A DNA stretch of 64,000 nt from Phenylobacterium sp. Its GTDB lineage: Bacteria > Pseudomonadota > Alphaproteobacteria > Caulobacterales > Caulobacteraceae. The stretch is from NCBI RefSeq assembly GCF_019636135.1, contig NZ_JAHBYD010000024.1, positions 1 through 64,000 on the forward strand. The letters run 5' to 3'. The notes below the pieces were generated by a model. The model was not told the DNA's origin. It saw only the letters and a list, made by a program, of their open reading frames with translations, and did not search any database. Both the position numbers and the translations under genes were made by a program. Positions 16,465 through 24,141 of this stretch are shown one piece after another (positions within the stretch are counted from its first letter, which is position 1; each line of letters opens with the position of its first letter).

Positions 16465-17880
16465 ATGCGCATCCATTTCACCGGCATCGCGGGCGCGGGC
16501 ATGGCCGCGGCGGCGCTGATGATGCGCGAGGCGGGGCATGCGATCACCGGCTCGGACGAGGACGTGTTCCCGCCCATGTCGACCTACGTCGAGGGCCTGG
16601 GATTCCCGATCTCTTGGCGGTTCGATCCGGCGAATCTCCCGGAGGGGCTGGACCTCCTGGTGCTGGGCGCGTCGGCCAAGCTGGGCGGCGAATCGAACGT
16701 CGAGGTGAAGGCGGCCCGCGCGCGCGGCGTGCGCGTCACGACCTTCCCGGAACTGGTCGGCGAGGCGACCGGGATCAAGCGCAACACCGTGGTCGCCGGC
16801 TCGTTCGGCAAGTCCACCTGCACGGCGCTCCTGGCCCATGTGCTGCGGACGAGCGGCCGCGACGCCGGCTGGATGATCGGCGCCATCTCGCCGTCGCTGC
16901 CCGACACCGGCCACTGGGGCGTGGCGCCCGAGGTGGTCCTTGAGGGCGACGAGTACATCGTGGGCCCGAACGACCGGCGCTCGAAGTTCGTCCTCTACCA
17001 CCCGCGCGACGTGCTGCTGACTTCGCTGATCCACGACCACGTCAACGTCTTCCCGACCTTCGCCGACTACGAGAAGCCGTTCCGCGAGCTGCTGCGCCTG
17101 CTGCCCGCCGAGGGCCTGCTGGTGGCCCGCGAGCACCCCGCCATCCGCATGATCGCCGGCGAGGCCGCCTCGCGCGTCGTCTGGTACGACACCTCAGCGT
17201 GTGACGGCTGGTACTGCGAGGACGTGGCCTACGGCGAGGTGACCCGCTTCACGCTCGTGGGCCCCGGCGGCCGCCGCGTGCCGCTCGCCACCACGCTGCT
17301 GGGCGAGCATAACGTCGAGAACATCGTCGGCGTCTCGGCCTACGTGCTGGAGCGCGGGCTGGCTTCCGAGGCCGACCTCGCCCGCGCCGTCGAGAGCTTC
17401 GCCGGCATCCGGCGGCGCCTCGACCGCCTGACCAGGGCCTCGTCCGTTCCGGTCATCGAGGGGTTCGGCAGCTCCTACGAGAAGGCCCGTTCGGCCATCG
17501 AGGCCATGCTGCTGCACTATCCGACCCGCCCGCTGACCGTGGTGTTCGAGCCCCACACCTTCTCCTGGCGCAACCGCGACGCGCTGCCCTGGTACGACAC
17601 GGTGTTCGAGGGCGTGGCCCGCGTGCTGGTCATCCCGCCGCCGACCCACGGCGCGGCGAGCCACCAGCAGTCGTCGCTGCCCGAGATCCTGGCCCGCGTG
17701 GCCGCGACGGGCGTCCCGGTCGAAGCGGTCGAGACCGCCGAAGCCGCCACCGCCGCCCTCAGCCGCCTGAGCGGCGACGAGGTGGTGCTACTCCTGTCGT
17801 CCGGCCCCCTTCTGGGCCTCCCCGACAGCCTGCCGCCGGTGTTCGACAGGCTGTACGCGGCGGCGGAGGCCGCCGCCTAG
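16465..17880 (+). CDS. mpl: UDP-N-acetylmuramate:L-alanyl-gamma-D-glutamyl-meso-diaminopimelate ligase
   Basis: The product is 471 residues of the Mur ligase family. It begins with the Rossmann-like MRIHFTGIAGAGM, which fits the Mpl/MurC class, and the HAITGSDEDVFPPMSTYVEGLG block is Mpl-like. The ATP loop is GSFGKST (usually G-THGKTT) and the central-domain block contains LEGDEYI. Mpl reattaches recycled murein tripeptide to UDP-MurNAc in the cytoplasm. An AGAGG ribosome site precedes the ATG at 16465. It converges on and overlaps the acyl-CoA dehydrogenase gene by 4 bp. The altered P-loop (Ser for His-adjacent Thr) keeps G-K-S/T and probably remains functional. MurC is the alternative, but the N-terminal block argues for Mpl. 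Confidence 0.85.
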   Translation: MRIHFTGIAGAGMAAAALMMREAGHAITGSDEDVFPPMSTYVEGLGFPISWRFDPANLPEGLDLLVLGASAKLGGESNVEVKAARARGVRVTTFPELVGEATGIKRNTVVAGSFGKSTCTALLAHVLRTSGRDAGWMIGAISPSLPDTGHWGVAPEVVLEGDEYIVGPNDRRSKFVLYHPRDVLLTSLIHDHVNVFPTFADYEKPFRELLRLLPAEGLLVAREHPAIRMIAGEAASRVVWYDTSACDGWYCEDVAYGEVTRFTLVGPGGRRVPLATTLLGEHNVENIVGVSAYVLERGLASEADLARAVESFAGIRRRLDRLTRASSVPVIEGFGSSYEKARSAIEAMLLHYPTRPLTVVFEPHTFSWRNRDALPWYDTVFEGVARVLVIPPPTHGAASHQQSSLPEILARVAATGVPVEAVETAEAATAALSRLSGDEVVLLLSSGPLLGLPDSLPPVFDRLYAAAEAAA

Positions 17881-19247
17881 CGCGATGCGTTGTGGTGCGC
17901 CGGCACGGGCTGGACGTAGTCTGCGCCCTTGGCCGCCTTCTCCGCCTCGTTGTGCGCCTTGAAGAACGGGTCCGCCCGCTTCGGGCCCAGGTAGCCGAAG
18001 AGGTAGGCGCCCACCTTGCGCATCTGGATCTCCTCCGAGCCCTCGGTGATGCGATAGCGGCGGTGGTGGCGGAAGATGTGCTCGAAGGGCTTGTGGCGCG
18101 AATAGCCGATGCCGCCGTGCACCTGCATCGCCCGGTCGGCCGCCTCGCAGACCAGCCGGTTCGCCCAGTAGTTGCACATGGAGACCTTGTCCGAGATCGT
18201 CCGCTCGATCTCCTTGTGCTCCATGTTGTCCATCTGCCAGGCCGTCTTGCGGATCAGCAGGCGCAGCATCTCGCACTGGGTCTGCAACTCGATCAGCGGC
18301 CACTGGATCGCCTGGTTCTCGGCCAGCGCCTTGCCGAACGGCTTCCGCTCCCGCGCGTAACGCACGGATTCATCGACACAAAACTGCGCCGCGCCCAGGC
18401 TGGACGCCGCCTGCCGGATCCGGTTCTGATGCACGAACGACTGCCCGATCCCGAGCCCCCGGTCGATCTGGCCCCAGTAGCTGTCCTGGGGGATCCACAC
18501 GTCCGTGAAGCTGATCCGCGGGTGGTCGGTCGGCATGTTGAACGTCCACAGGTACTCCTCGATCTTCAGGCCGGGAGCGTCCGCGGGGACGATGAAGCAG
18601 GTGATGCCGATGGCGTCGCCGTCCTTGCCGGAGGTGCGCGCGAAGCACATCACGTAGTTCGCGACGTGCATTCCGGTTGTCCACATTTTTTCGCCGTTGA
18701 TGAGCCAGCCCGGCTTGCCGTCCTTCTCGTGCGGGACGGCGCGGGTCTCCATCCAGGTGGCGTCGGAGCCGTGGTTGGGCTCGGTCAGCCCGAAGCCGGT
18801 GCGCATGCGTCCGTTCAGCAGGTCGTCGGCGTAGCGGTCGTACTGCTCGTTGGTGGCGAACTCCTTGAACATCAGCACGAACGGGTTGTTGCCGACGATC
18901 GAGTGCTCGGTCTGCAGGTCGTTGAAGAGGCCCAGGCCCTTGGCGGCCAGGTGCTCGCGGATGATGGCCATGGCGAGCTGGCTGCCGCCCTTGCCGCCCA
19001 TCTCCTTGGGCCAGGCGAAGCGCAGGTGACCGGCGTCGTCGGCCAGCTTGCGGGCCTTGGCCAGCAGTTGCTCCCACTCGGGGCGCGGGAGGCCGTCGTT
19101 GTCCCAGTCGGTGCGGGCGTGCTCGCGGCGATGGTCGAAGAAGCGGTCGTTATCGTCCGCGTGCTGCAGCGGCATGATGACGTCGTCGATGAACCGGTCC
19201 AGCTCGCCGAGATAGTCCTGGATGTCCTTGGGGATATCGAAATCCAT
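17877..19247 (-). CDS. acyl-CoA dehydrogenase family protein
   Basis: The product is 456 residues starting MDFDIPKDIQDYLGEL. The acyl-CoA dehydrogenase order is visible: an alpha-helical N-terminus with FAWPKEMGGKGGSQ, a central beta domain with GFGLTEPNHGSDATWMETRA and GEKMWTTGMHVANY, and a C-terminal helical domain with MQVHGGIGYSRHKPFEHIFRHHR followed by ITEGSEEIQ. FAD-dependent alpha,beta-dehydrogenation of an acyl-CoA is expected, with electrons passing to ETF and then ETF-QO (54237). The long C-terminal type is common in the FadE-like/ACAD10-like group. It is divergent from a phosphotransferase-fold gene 126 bp away, a pairing seen with ACAD10/11-like proteins. Confidence 0.93.
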   Translation of the reverse strand: MDFDIPKDIQDYLGELDRFIDDVIMPLQHADDNDRFFDHRREHARTDWDNDGLPRPEWEQLLAKARKLADDAGHLRFAWPKEMGGKGGSQLAMAIIREHLAAKGLGLFNDLQTEHSIVGNNPFVLMFKEFATNEQYDRYADDLLNGRMRTGFGLTEPNHGSDATWMETRAVPHEKDGKPGWLINGEKMWTTGMHVANYVMCFARTSGKDGDAIGITCFIVPADAPGLKIEEYLWTFNMPTDHPRISFTDVWIPQDSYWGQIDRGLGIGQSFVHQNRIRQAASSLGAAQFCVDESVRYARERKPFGKALAENQAIQWPLIELQTQCEMLRLLIRKTAWQMDNMEHKEIERTISDKVSMCNYWANRLVCEAADRAMQVHGGIGYSRHKPFEHIFRHHRRYRITEGSEEIQMRKVGAYLFGYLGPKRADPFFKAHNEAEKAAKGADYVQPVPAHHNASR

Positions 19248-19372
19248 GCCGCATTCTCCCAACGCGCTTCGTCTCGAGGGGCGGGATTGACGTCGGGGGA
19301 CCCGTTTACAACGCCCCGGCGACCCCGCCAGATCGGGGCGACTTTAGACCAAGTTGAAGGTTCCCCCGGGTC

Positions 19373-20368
19373 ATGACCGTCGATGTCCGCGCAGGCCTGG
19401 AGAAGCTCGCCGTGAGGCTGGGCGGGGAGGGCGCCAGGGTCACCGAGGCCCAGCGCCTCTCGGGCGGCGCCAGCATGGAGACCTACGCCTATTCGTTCGA
19501 GGGGCCGCGCGGCGCCGAGCGCCTGATCGTGCGCCGCCGCAACGCGCCCTTCGACCCGGCGAACGGCCGCGCGGTGAGCCTTGCGACCGAGGCGGCGCTG
19601 ATCACCGCGACCGAGGCGAACGGCGCGCGCGTGCCGCACGTCCGCCACGTGTGCGACGACCGGGACGGGCTGGGCGAGGCTTACGTGATGGTCCGCGTGG
19701 ACGGCGAGACGCTGGGCCGCAAGATCACCTCCGACCCCCGGTTCGACGCGGTGCGGCCGGGGCTGGCGCGCCAGTGCGGCGAGGTGCTCTACGGCATCCA
19801 TCGCACGCCCGTGCCGGAGGGGATCGACCTCAAGGTCGTCGACGGCGCCTTCGAGCTCGACCGCTACGAGGAGATCTACCGGGCCACCGGCGCCCGGCGC
19901 CCGATCCTCGAACTGGCCTTCCAGTATCTTCGCAAGCACATCCCCGAGCCGGTCGAGCCGGTGCTGCTGCACGGCGATTTCCGCAACGGGAACATCATGT
20001 TCGACTCGGAGCAGGGCGTGGCCGCCGTGCTGGACTGGGAGCTGGCCCATGTGGGCGATCCGGCCGAGGACATGGGCTGGATCTGCACCAATTCATGGCG
20101 CTTCGGACGGCCGGACCGGCCCGTCGGCGGGTTCGGCGACTATGCGGACCTGCTGGCCGGCTACGTCGCGGCGGGCGGGCGGGCCATCGACCTGTCCCGC
20201 GTGCGGTTCTGGCAGACGCTGGGGTCGCTGCGCTGGGGCGTCATGTGCCTGACCATGTACCTGTCGTGGCGCGATGGGGCGAACAAGTCGGTGGAGCGCC
20301 CGATGATCGGCCGCCGCGTCTCCGAGACCGAGGCCGACCTGGTCGTCTTGCTGGAGGAAGGCCTTTGA
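19373..20368 (+). CDS. aminoglycoside-phosphotransferase-fold kinase (ACAD10/11 APH type)
   Basis: The product is 331 residues. Kinase elements are present: RLSGGASMETYAYSF (nucleotide-binding loop), LIVRRR (lysine/arginine region), the catalytic HGDFRNGNIMF near residue 203, and the metal-binding VLDWELAHVGDPAEDMGW. Bacterial homologues beside acyl-CoA dehydrogenases resemble the N-terminal kinase domain of ACAD10/11, which phosphorylates hydroxyacyl-CoAs. That role here is inferred from the divergent acyl-CoA dehydrogenase gene. Its stop overlaps the start of the DUF6285 gene, so both are translationally coupled. Confidence 0.9.
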   Translation: MTVDVRAGLEKLAVRLGGEGARVTEAQRLSGGASMETYAYSFEGPRGAERLIVRRRNAPFDPANGRAVSLATEAALITATEANGARVPHVRHVCDDRDGLGEAYVMVRVDGETLGRKITSDPRFDAVRPGLARQCGEVLYGIHRTPVPEGIDLKVVDGAFELDRYEEIYRATGARRPILELAFQYLRKHIPEPVEPVLLHGDFRNGNIMFDSEQGVAAVLDWELAHVGDPAEDMGWICTNSWRFGRPDRPVGGFGDYADLLAGYVAAGGRAIDLSRVRFWQTLGSLRWGVMCLTMYLSWRDGANKSVERPMIGRRVSETEADLVVLLEEGL

Positions 20369-20736
20369 TCACGCACCCGAAGACCGAGGAACTGGCCGAA
20401 TCCGTCCGCCTCTGGATCGACGAGATCCGCCCCACGCTGGACCCGCGCAACGCCTTCCTGGCCCGCGTGGCCGCCAACGCCATGGCCACGATCTGCCGCG
20501 AGCTGACTCAGGGCCCCGCCGCGGAGGCCAACGCCGTCGCCGGGATGGCCGGCGTGCTGGGCCACGACGGGTCGTTCGAGGATCTCAACGCCGAGCTCTG
20601 CGCGCGCATCCGTGCGGGGGAATTGACCCGCGAGACGCCGGGGCTGATGGCCGCGCTGACCACCATGGCCCGCGACCAGATCGCCATCGACCAGCCGAAC
20701 TACCGGCCCGAGGGGACGCCGGCTCCGGCGGGCTGA
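20365..20736 (+). CDS. DUF6285 domain protein
   Basis: The product is 123 residues, all helical in appearance (ELAESVRLWIDEIRP, FLARVAANAMATICREL), with a C-terminal segment LTTMARDQIAIDQPNYRP. It matches the small DUF6285 partner commonly encoded after the APH-fold kinase in acyl-CoA metabolism clusters; the assignment is from pattern and position. The most likely start is TTG at 20365, overlapping the preceding stop by four bases with GGAGGAAGG upstream. Function unknown. Confidence 0.8.
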   Translation: MITHPKTEELAESVRLWIDEIRPTLDPRNAFLARVAANAMATICRELTQGPAAEANAVAGMAGVLGHDGSFEDLNAELCARIRAGELTRETPGLMAALTTMARDQIAIDQPNYRPEGTPAPAG

Positions 20737-20741
20737 GCGGC

Positions 20742-21089
20742 TCACGCCGCTTCCAGCACCCGGATGATCTCGCTCTCGCGCTCGTTCCAGAGGATGGCGA
20801 CGCGGGCGGCGCGGGCGGCGTCGGCGCCCAGGGCCGAGGCGACCTCGGCGTCGCGCATGCGGCGCTCGGACAGGCGCAGCAGGGTGCGCTCGCCGCCCTG
20901 ATCCACCTCGACGTCGTGGAAGCGCAGCACCGCGTCGACCAGCGTGGCCGGCGGCGGCGGGCGGACGGGCTGCGGCGCCTGGACCGGGCGCGGCGAGGTG
21001 CGGACGGCGGGGCCGAAACCGCCGAAGCGGTCGCCGGCGAGGCGGCCCTGGGTGAAGGCGGCGCGGCGGGGCTGGAACCGGGTGGCCAT
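20742..21089 (-). CDS. hypothetical protein
   Basis: The product is 115 residues that I do not recognise. The first ~45 residues are basic, Pro-rich and disordered-looking (RPVQAPQPVRPPPP). The rest is helical and charged (LVDAVLRFHDVEVDQGGERTLLRLSERRM, then ARVAILWNERESEIIRVLEAA). It is transcribed divergently from the WYL regulator gene, sharing an 81-bp intergenic region with a good inverted-repeat operator. That suggests control by the regulator. It converges head-on with the DUF6285 gene with only 5 bp between stops. Confidence 0.7.
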   Translation of the reverse strand: MATRFQPRRAAFTQGRLAGDRFGGFGPAVRTSPRPVQAPQPVRPPPPATLVDAVLRFHDVEVDQGGERTLLRLSERRMRDAEVASALGADAARAARVAILWNERESEIIRVLEAA

Positions 21090-21127
21090 CGATGTTGTCC
21101 TTGCTTGCGAACTTCCGATGGTTCTGG

Positions 21128-21151
21128 TTTTGTCTGGGTCGTGCGACAAAA
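21128..21151. promoter_or_regulatory. inverted-repeat operator in divergent WYL promoter region
   Basis: The perfect 7-bp inverted repeat TTTTGTC-N10-GACAAAA lies midway between two divergent start codons, about 19 bases upstream of the WYL gene and 38 from the hypothetical gene. The arm spacing is about two helical turns centre to centre, which suits a dimeric HTH protein. I infer autoregulation by the WYL protein. Confidence 0.6.
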
Positions 21152-21170
21152 ACGGACGTAGGTTTCTCCG

Positions 21171-22163
21171 ATGCGTCACGAAAAAGGGGCCCGGCTCTTG
21201 GAGCTGGCGCGGCTGCTGGCGAGCAGCGCCGAGGGCTTGAGCCTCGACGAGATCGCCGAGCGGATGGGCGTGGGGCGCCGCACCGCCGAGCGGATGCGCG
21301 ACGCCGTGGCCGGCGTCTTCCCGGCGATGGAGATCGTGGAGGACGGCCGCGACCGCCGCTTCCGCATCCCGTCCGGCCTCGACGGCCTCTTCCAGGCGCC
21401 GACGGCGGAGGAGCTGGCCGCGCTGACCGCGGCGGCCGAGCAGCAGGACCGTCAGGGCGCCCACGCCCGCGCCGCGGCGCTGCGCACCCTGGAGCAGAAG
21501 GTGCTGTCGGCCATGCGGGCCTCCGCGCGCCGCCGGCTGGCGCCCGATCTCGAGGCTCTGCTCCAGGCCGAGACCATCGCCGTGCAGGCGGGCCCACGGC
21601 CGTTCGAGGAGGAGACGGTGCTGGCGGCGGTGCGCGAGGCGCTGAAGGCGCTGTCCACCCTGCGGTTCCGCTACGACGGCGGCTCCCAGCCGGGCCGCAC
21701 CCGCGAGGTCACCCCCTACGGCATCCTGTTCGGGCGCTCGAACTACTTGGTGGCCGAGGAGGTCGGGTCGGGCACGGGCCCGCGCAACTGGCGCCTCGAC
21801 CGCGTGTCCGATCCCGAGATCACCAGCCGGCCGTCGGACCGGCCCGAGGACTTCTCGCTCCAGGCCTATGCCGACGAGAGCTTCGGCATCTATCAGGACG
21901 ACACCGAGGACGTGGTCCTGCGCATCACGCCGGAAGGCCGCGAGGACGCCCTTCGCTGGCGCTTCCACGCCCGCCAGAAGGTCGAGCCGCAGGCCGACGG
22001 CTCGACGCTCGTCCGCTTCCGCGCCAGCGGCATGCGCGAGCTGGCCTGGCACCTCTTCACCTGGGGCGACAGGGTCGAGATCGTCGGCCCACCGGCGTTG
22101 CAGGACATGATGGCCGGCGAATTGGCCGTGGCGCTCCGGACGCACCTGGGCGGCCGGGCATGA
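21171..22163 (+). CDS. YafY-type HTH/WYL-domain transcriptional regulator
   Basis: The product is 330 residues. An N-terminal winged HTH (LSLDEIAERMGVGRRTAERMRDAV) is followed by a linker and a WYL domain. The usual W-Y-L positions are partly altered: LRFRYDGGS, TPYGILFGRSNYLVAEE and WRLDRVSDPEI. A C-terminal WCX-like domain follows (RITPEGREDALRWRFHARQK...MRELAWHLFTWGDRVEI). WYL proteins sense nucleic acid or nucleotide ligands and control DNA-damage or defence genes. The stop overlaps the next ATG (ATGA), coupling it to the nucleotidyltransferase gene. The divergent operator suggests self-control. Confidence 0.9.
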   Translation: MRHEKGARLLELARLLASSAEGLSLDEIAERMGVGRRTAERMRDAVAGVFPAMEIVEDGRDRRFRIPSGLDGLFQAPTAEELAALTAAAEQQDRQGAHARAAALRTLEQKVLSAMRASARRRLAPDLEALLQAETIAVQAGPRPFEEETVLAAVREALKALSTLRFRYDGGSQPGRTREVTPYGILFGRSNYLVAEEVGSGTGPRNWRLDRVSDPEITSRPSDRPEDFSLQAYADESFGIYQDDTEDVVLRITPEGREDALRWRFHARQKVEPQADGSTLVRFRASGMRELAWHLFTWGDRVEIVGPPALQDMMAGELAVALRTHLGGRA

Positions 22164-22963
22164 CCACCGGGGCCCAGCGTGCGCTGATCGAGACGATCCG
22201 GGCCGTGCTATCGGGTGATTCCGACGTCGACGCGGCCTGGCTGGCCGGGAGCCTGGGCGCGGGCGGCGGCGACGCGTTCAGCGACGTGGACATCCTGGCC
22301 CTGGCGCCGGCGGGCCGCGCCGGGGAGGTCGCCGCGCGCTACGCCGCCGACCTCTCGGCCATCGCGCCGGTCGTGCTGGTGAACGTGCTGTACAGCCGCG
22401 TGGTGAGCGCCGTGGCTGACGACTGGCGTCGCTTCGACCTCAGCTTCGTCGAGCCCGCCGAACTCGACCGCTACGACCGCAACCGCCTGACGCCGCTGTT
22501 CAACCGGATCGGCCACGAGCCGCCGGCCGGCAATACGCCGCCGCACCGGGTCGAGCCCGAGGCGTTGGGCCGGACCATCGCCGAGTTCTGGCGCGTCCTG
22601 GGCCTCAGCGTTGTCGGCCTGGGTCGCGGGGAGCACGTCGTCAGCCTGTCCGGCCAGGAGCTGCTGCGCCGCATGATCGTCGACCTGATGCTGGACGAGA
22701 ACGGCGTGGGGGTCGCCGAGCGTGGCGGCGCGCTGAGGCGCAACCCGCTGTTGACGCCCGAACAGCGGGCCGAGCTCGCCGCCCTGCCGCCGGTCCGCGC
22801 CGACCGCGAGGGCATCCTGGCCGGTAACGCCGCGCTGGCCGCGGTCTTCCTGCCCCGCGCCCGGCGCCTCGCCGCCCGCGTCGGCGCGCCCTGGCCCGAC
22901 GCGCTGGAAGCCGCCACCCGCGCGCACCTCCTGCGCCACCTCGACCAAGCGCTGCGGGAGTAG
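22160..22963 (+). CDS. nucleotidyltransferase-domain protein
   Basis: The product is 267 residues. The Pol-beta-like nucleotidyltransferase signature is seen as AGSLGAGGGDAFSDVDILAL (G-S then D-x-D). A third acidic residue probably lies in FDLSFVEPAEL. The C-terminal half is helical, as in aminoglycoside or lincosamide nucleotidyltransferases and MNT-type antitoxins. It is translationally coupled to the WYL regulator. The substrate could be a small molecule or a protein/RNA (AMPylation); the sequence does not decide. No HEPN partner is adjacent. Confidence 0.85.
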   Translation: MTTGAQRALIETIRAVLSGDSDVDAAWLAGSLGAGGGDAFSDVDILALAPAGRAGEVAARYAADLSAIAPVVLVNVLYSRVVSAVADDWRRFDLSFVEPAELDRYDRNRLTPLFNRIGHEPPAGNTPPHRVEPEALGRTIAEFWRVLGLSVVGLGRGEHVVSLSGQELLRRMIVDLMLDENGVGVAERGGALRRNPLLTPEQRAELAALPPVRADREGILAGNAALAAVFLPRARRLAARVGAPWPDALEAATRAHLLRHLDQALRE

Positions 22964-22984
22964 GGGCAGTGACCACCTGGGGAA

Positions 22985-23112
22985 CGTCATGGCCCGGCTT
23001 GTCCGGGTCACCCATTGCGCTGTGAGCCGGCGATGATCCGCGGCCTCGACGCTGCGGGGCTCATGTTCGACTCACAGCCCAATGGGTCCCCCGGACAAGC
23101 CGGGGGATGACG
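22985..23112. repeat. dispersed palindromic repeat, family B, copy 1
   Basis: The outer arms GTCATGGCCCGGCTTGTCCGGG and CCCCGGACAAGCCGGGGGATGAC are complementary with a few mismatches. The inner arms ACCCATTGCGCTGTG and CACAGCCCAATGGGT also pair. The whole element is found again in inverted orientation at 44789-44913. It is non-coding and REP-like, and lies between the nucleotidyltransferase gene and a small membrane ORF. Confidence 0.8.
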
Positions 23113-23198
23113 AGGAAGAATTGGAGTTTGGAAGCAAACCGGCGTCCGTTTCTGACGTAGGTCGTTTCCAGGGTCGTTCCAGCCAACGGAGACGACCC

Positions 23199-23336
23199 AT
23201 GACCACGCTCGACTACGCCAGCTTCTTCGAGACCCACATCCGCCCGCGCCGCCGTCGGCGGCGCCTGCTCCTCGGGGCCGCCGCCGCGATCGTCTGGGTG
23301 CTGCCGGTGCTCTACGTCGGGGTCGTCGGTGGTTGA
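23199..23336 (+). CDS. small single-span membrane protein
   Basis: The product is 45 residues. A short polar start (MTTLDYASFFETHIRP) is followed by a run of Arg and then one hydrophobic segment (LLLGAAAAIVWVLPVLYVGVV). This gives an N-in topology by the positive-inside rule. A GGAG motif sits about eight bases upstream of the ATG. It is not similar to anything I recognise. The gene ends 33 bp before the toxin-antitoxin pair. Confidence 0.5.
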   Translation: MTTLDYASFFETHIRPRRRRRRLLLGAAAAIVWVLPVLYVGVVGG

Positions 23337-23345
23337 CGCGACAAG

Positions 23346-23363
23346 GTAAGACGAGCATCTTAC
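23346..23363. promoter_or_regulatory. antitoxin operator candidate
   Basis: The inverted repeat GTAAGA-N6-TCTTAC ends six bases before the antitoxin ATG. A TTGACG hexamer at 23333 would place a -10 region over it. AbrB/MazE-type antitoxins bind such palindromes to repress their own operon. Autoregulation is inferred. Confidence 0.5.
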
Positions 23364-23369
23364 TTTGCC

Positions 23370-23678
23370 ATGAACGCGCCGCTGCGACAGACGACCGTCA
23401 TCTCGACCAAAGGGCAGGTCATCCTGCCCAAGGCCATCCGGGACAAGCTCCGCTGGGAGGCGGGCGCGCGGCTGGTCGTGAAGGAAACGGCGTCCGGCGT
23501 GCTCATCACCCGCGAAAACCCCTTCCCGCCGACCACGCTCGGGGATGTTGTCGGGCGCCTCAGGTACGATGGTCCTGCAAAGACGATCGAGGCGATGCAC
23601 GAAGGCGTCGTCGAGGCGGCGGCGGAGGACGACGCGCGGATCATGCGCGAGTATCGCAAGTTCCGTGATCGCGGTTGA
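23370..23678 (+). CDS. vapB: AbrB/MazE/SpoVT-type antitoxin
   Basis: The product is 102 residues. The N-terminal swapped-hairpin DNA-binding domain is clear (TTVISTKGQVILPKAIRDKLRWEAGARLVVKET). An acidic, helical C-terminus follows (MHEGVVEAAAEDDARIMREYRKFRDRG) that would wrap the toxin. It overlaps the PIN toxin gene by 14 bases, the usual antitoxin-first order of VapBC modules. The symbol is by family, not by close orthology. Confidence 0.88.
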   Translation: MNAPLRQTTVISTKGQVILPKAIRDKLRWEAGARLVVKETASGVLITRENPFPPTTLGDVVGRLRYDGPAKTIEAMHEGVVEAAAEDDARIMREYRKFRDRG

Positions 23679-24057
23679 CACCAACATCCTCGTTCGCCTC
23701 ATGACAGGCGACGATCCCGATCAGATGGCGAGGGCAGAGGCTCTGCTGCAACACGGCAGGGTCTTCATCCCGACGAGCGTCATGCTGGAGGCGGAATGGG
23801 TGCTTCGCAGTGTCTACGGCTTCGCGTGCGAACGCCGGTTCTCCGCGCTGGAAGCTCTGGCCGGGCTGCCCGATGTCGCCTTGGAGCACGCCGACAGGGT
23901 CGCGGGCGCGCTGGCCCTCGCCCGACAGGGCTTCGACTTCTCCGACGTGATGCACTACCTCGCGGCCGTGGACGCGGGATGCGATGAGTTGGCCACCTTC
24001 GACCTCAAGTTCGCCAGGCTGCCCAACGATGGCCCGCCTGCCGTGCGCCTCCTCTGA
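23665..24057 (+). CDS. vapC: PIN-domain toxin (VapC family)
   Basis: The product is 130 residues starting at GTG 23665. PIN-domain acidic residues are present: Asp in VDTNILVRL, Glu in TSVMLEAEWVLR, Asp in FDFSDVMHYLAA and Asp in ELATFDLKFARL. These form the Mg-dependent RNase site. VapC toxins cut tRNA or rRNA when the antitoxin is degraded. The start is set by the overlap with the antitoxin; longer readings run into the antitoxin frame. Confidence 0.9.
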   Translation: MIAVDTNILVRLMTGDDPDQMARAEALLQHGRVFIPTSVMLEAEWVLRSVYGFACERRFSALEALAGLPDVALEHADRVAGALALARQGFDFSDVMHYLAAVDAGCDELATFDLKFARLPNDGPPAVRLL

Positions 24058-24141
24058 CCGGACCCCCGCTCGCCGCATCGCGCGTGACCCGCAGGCGCCT
24101 GCAGGTTAAGGCTCGGCGACCATGTCCATGAGGGGCCGTCC

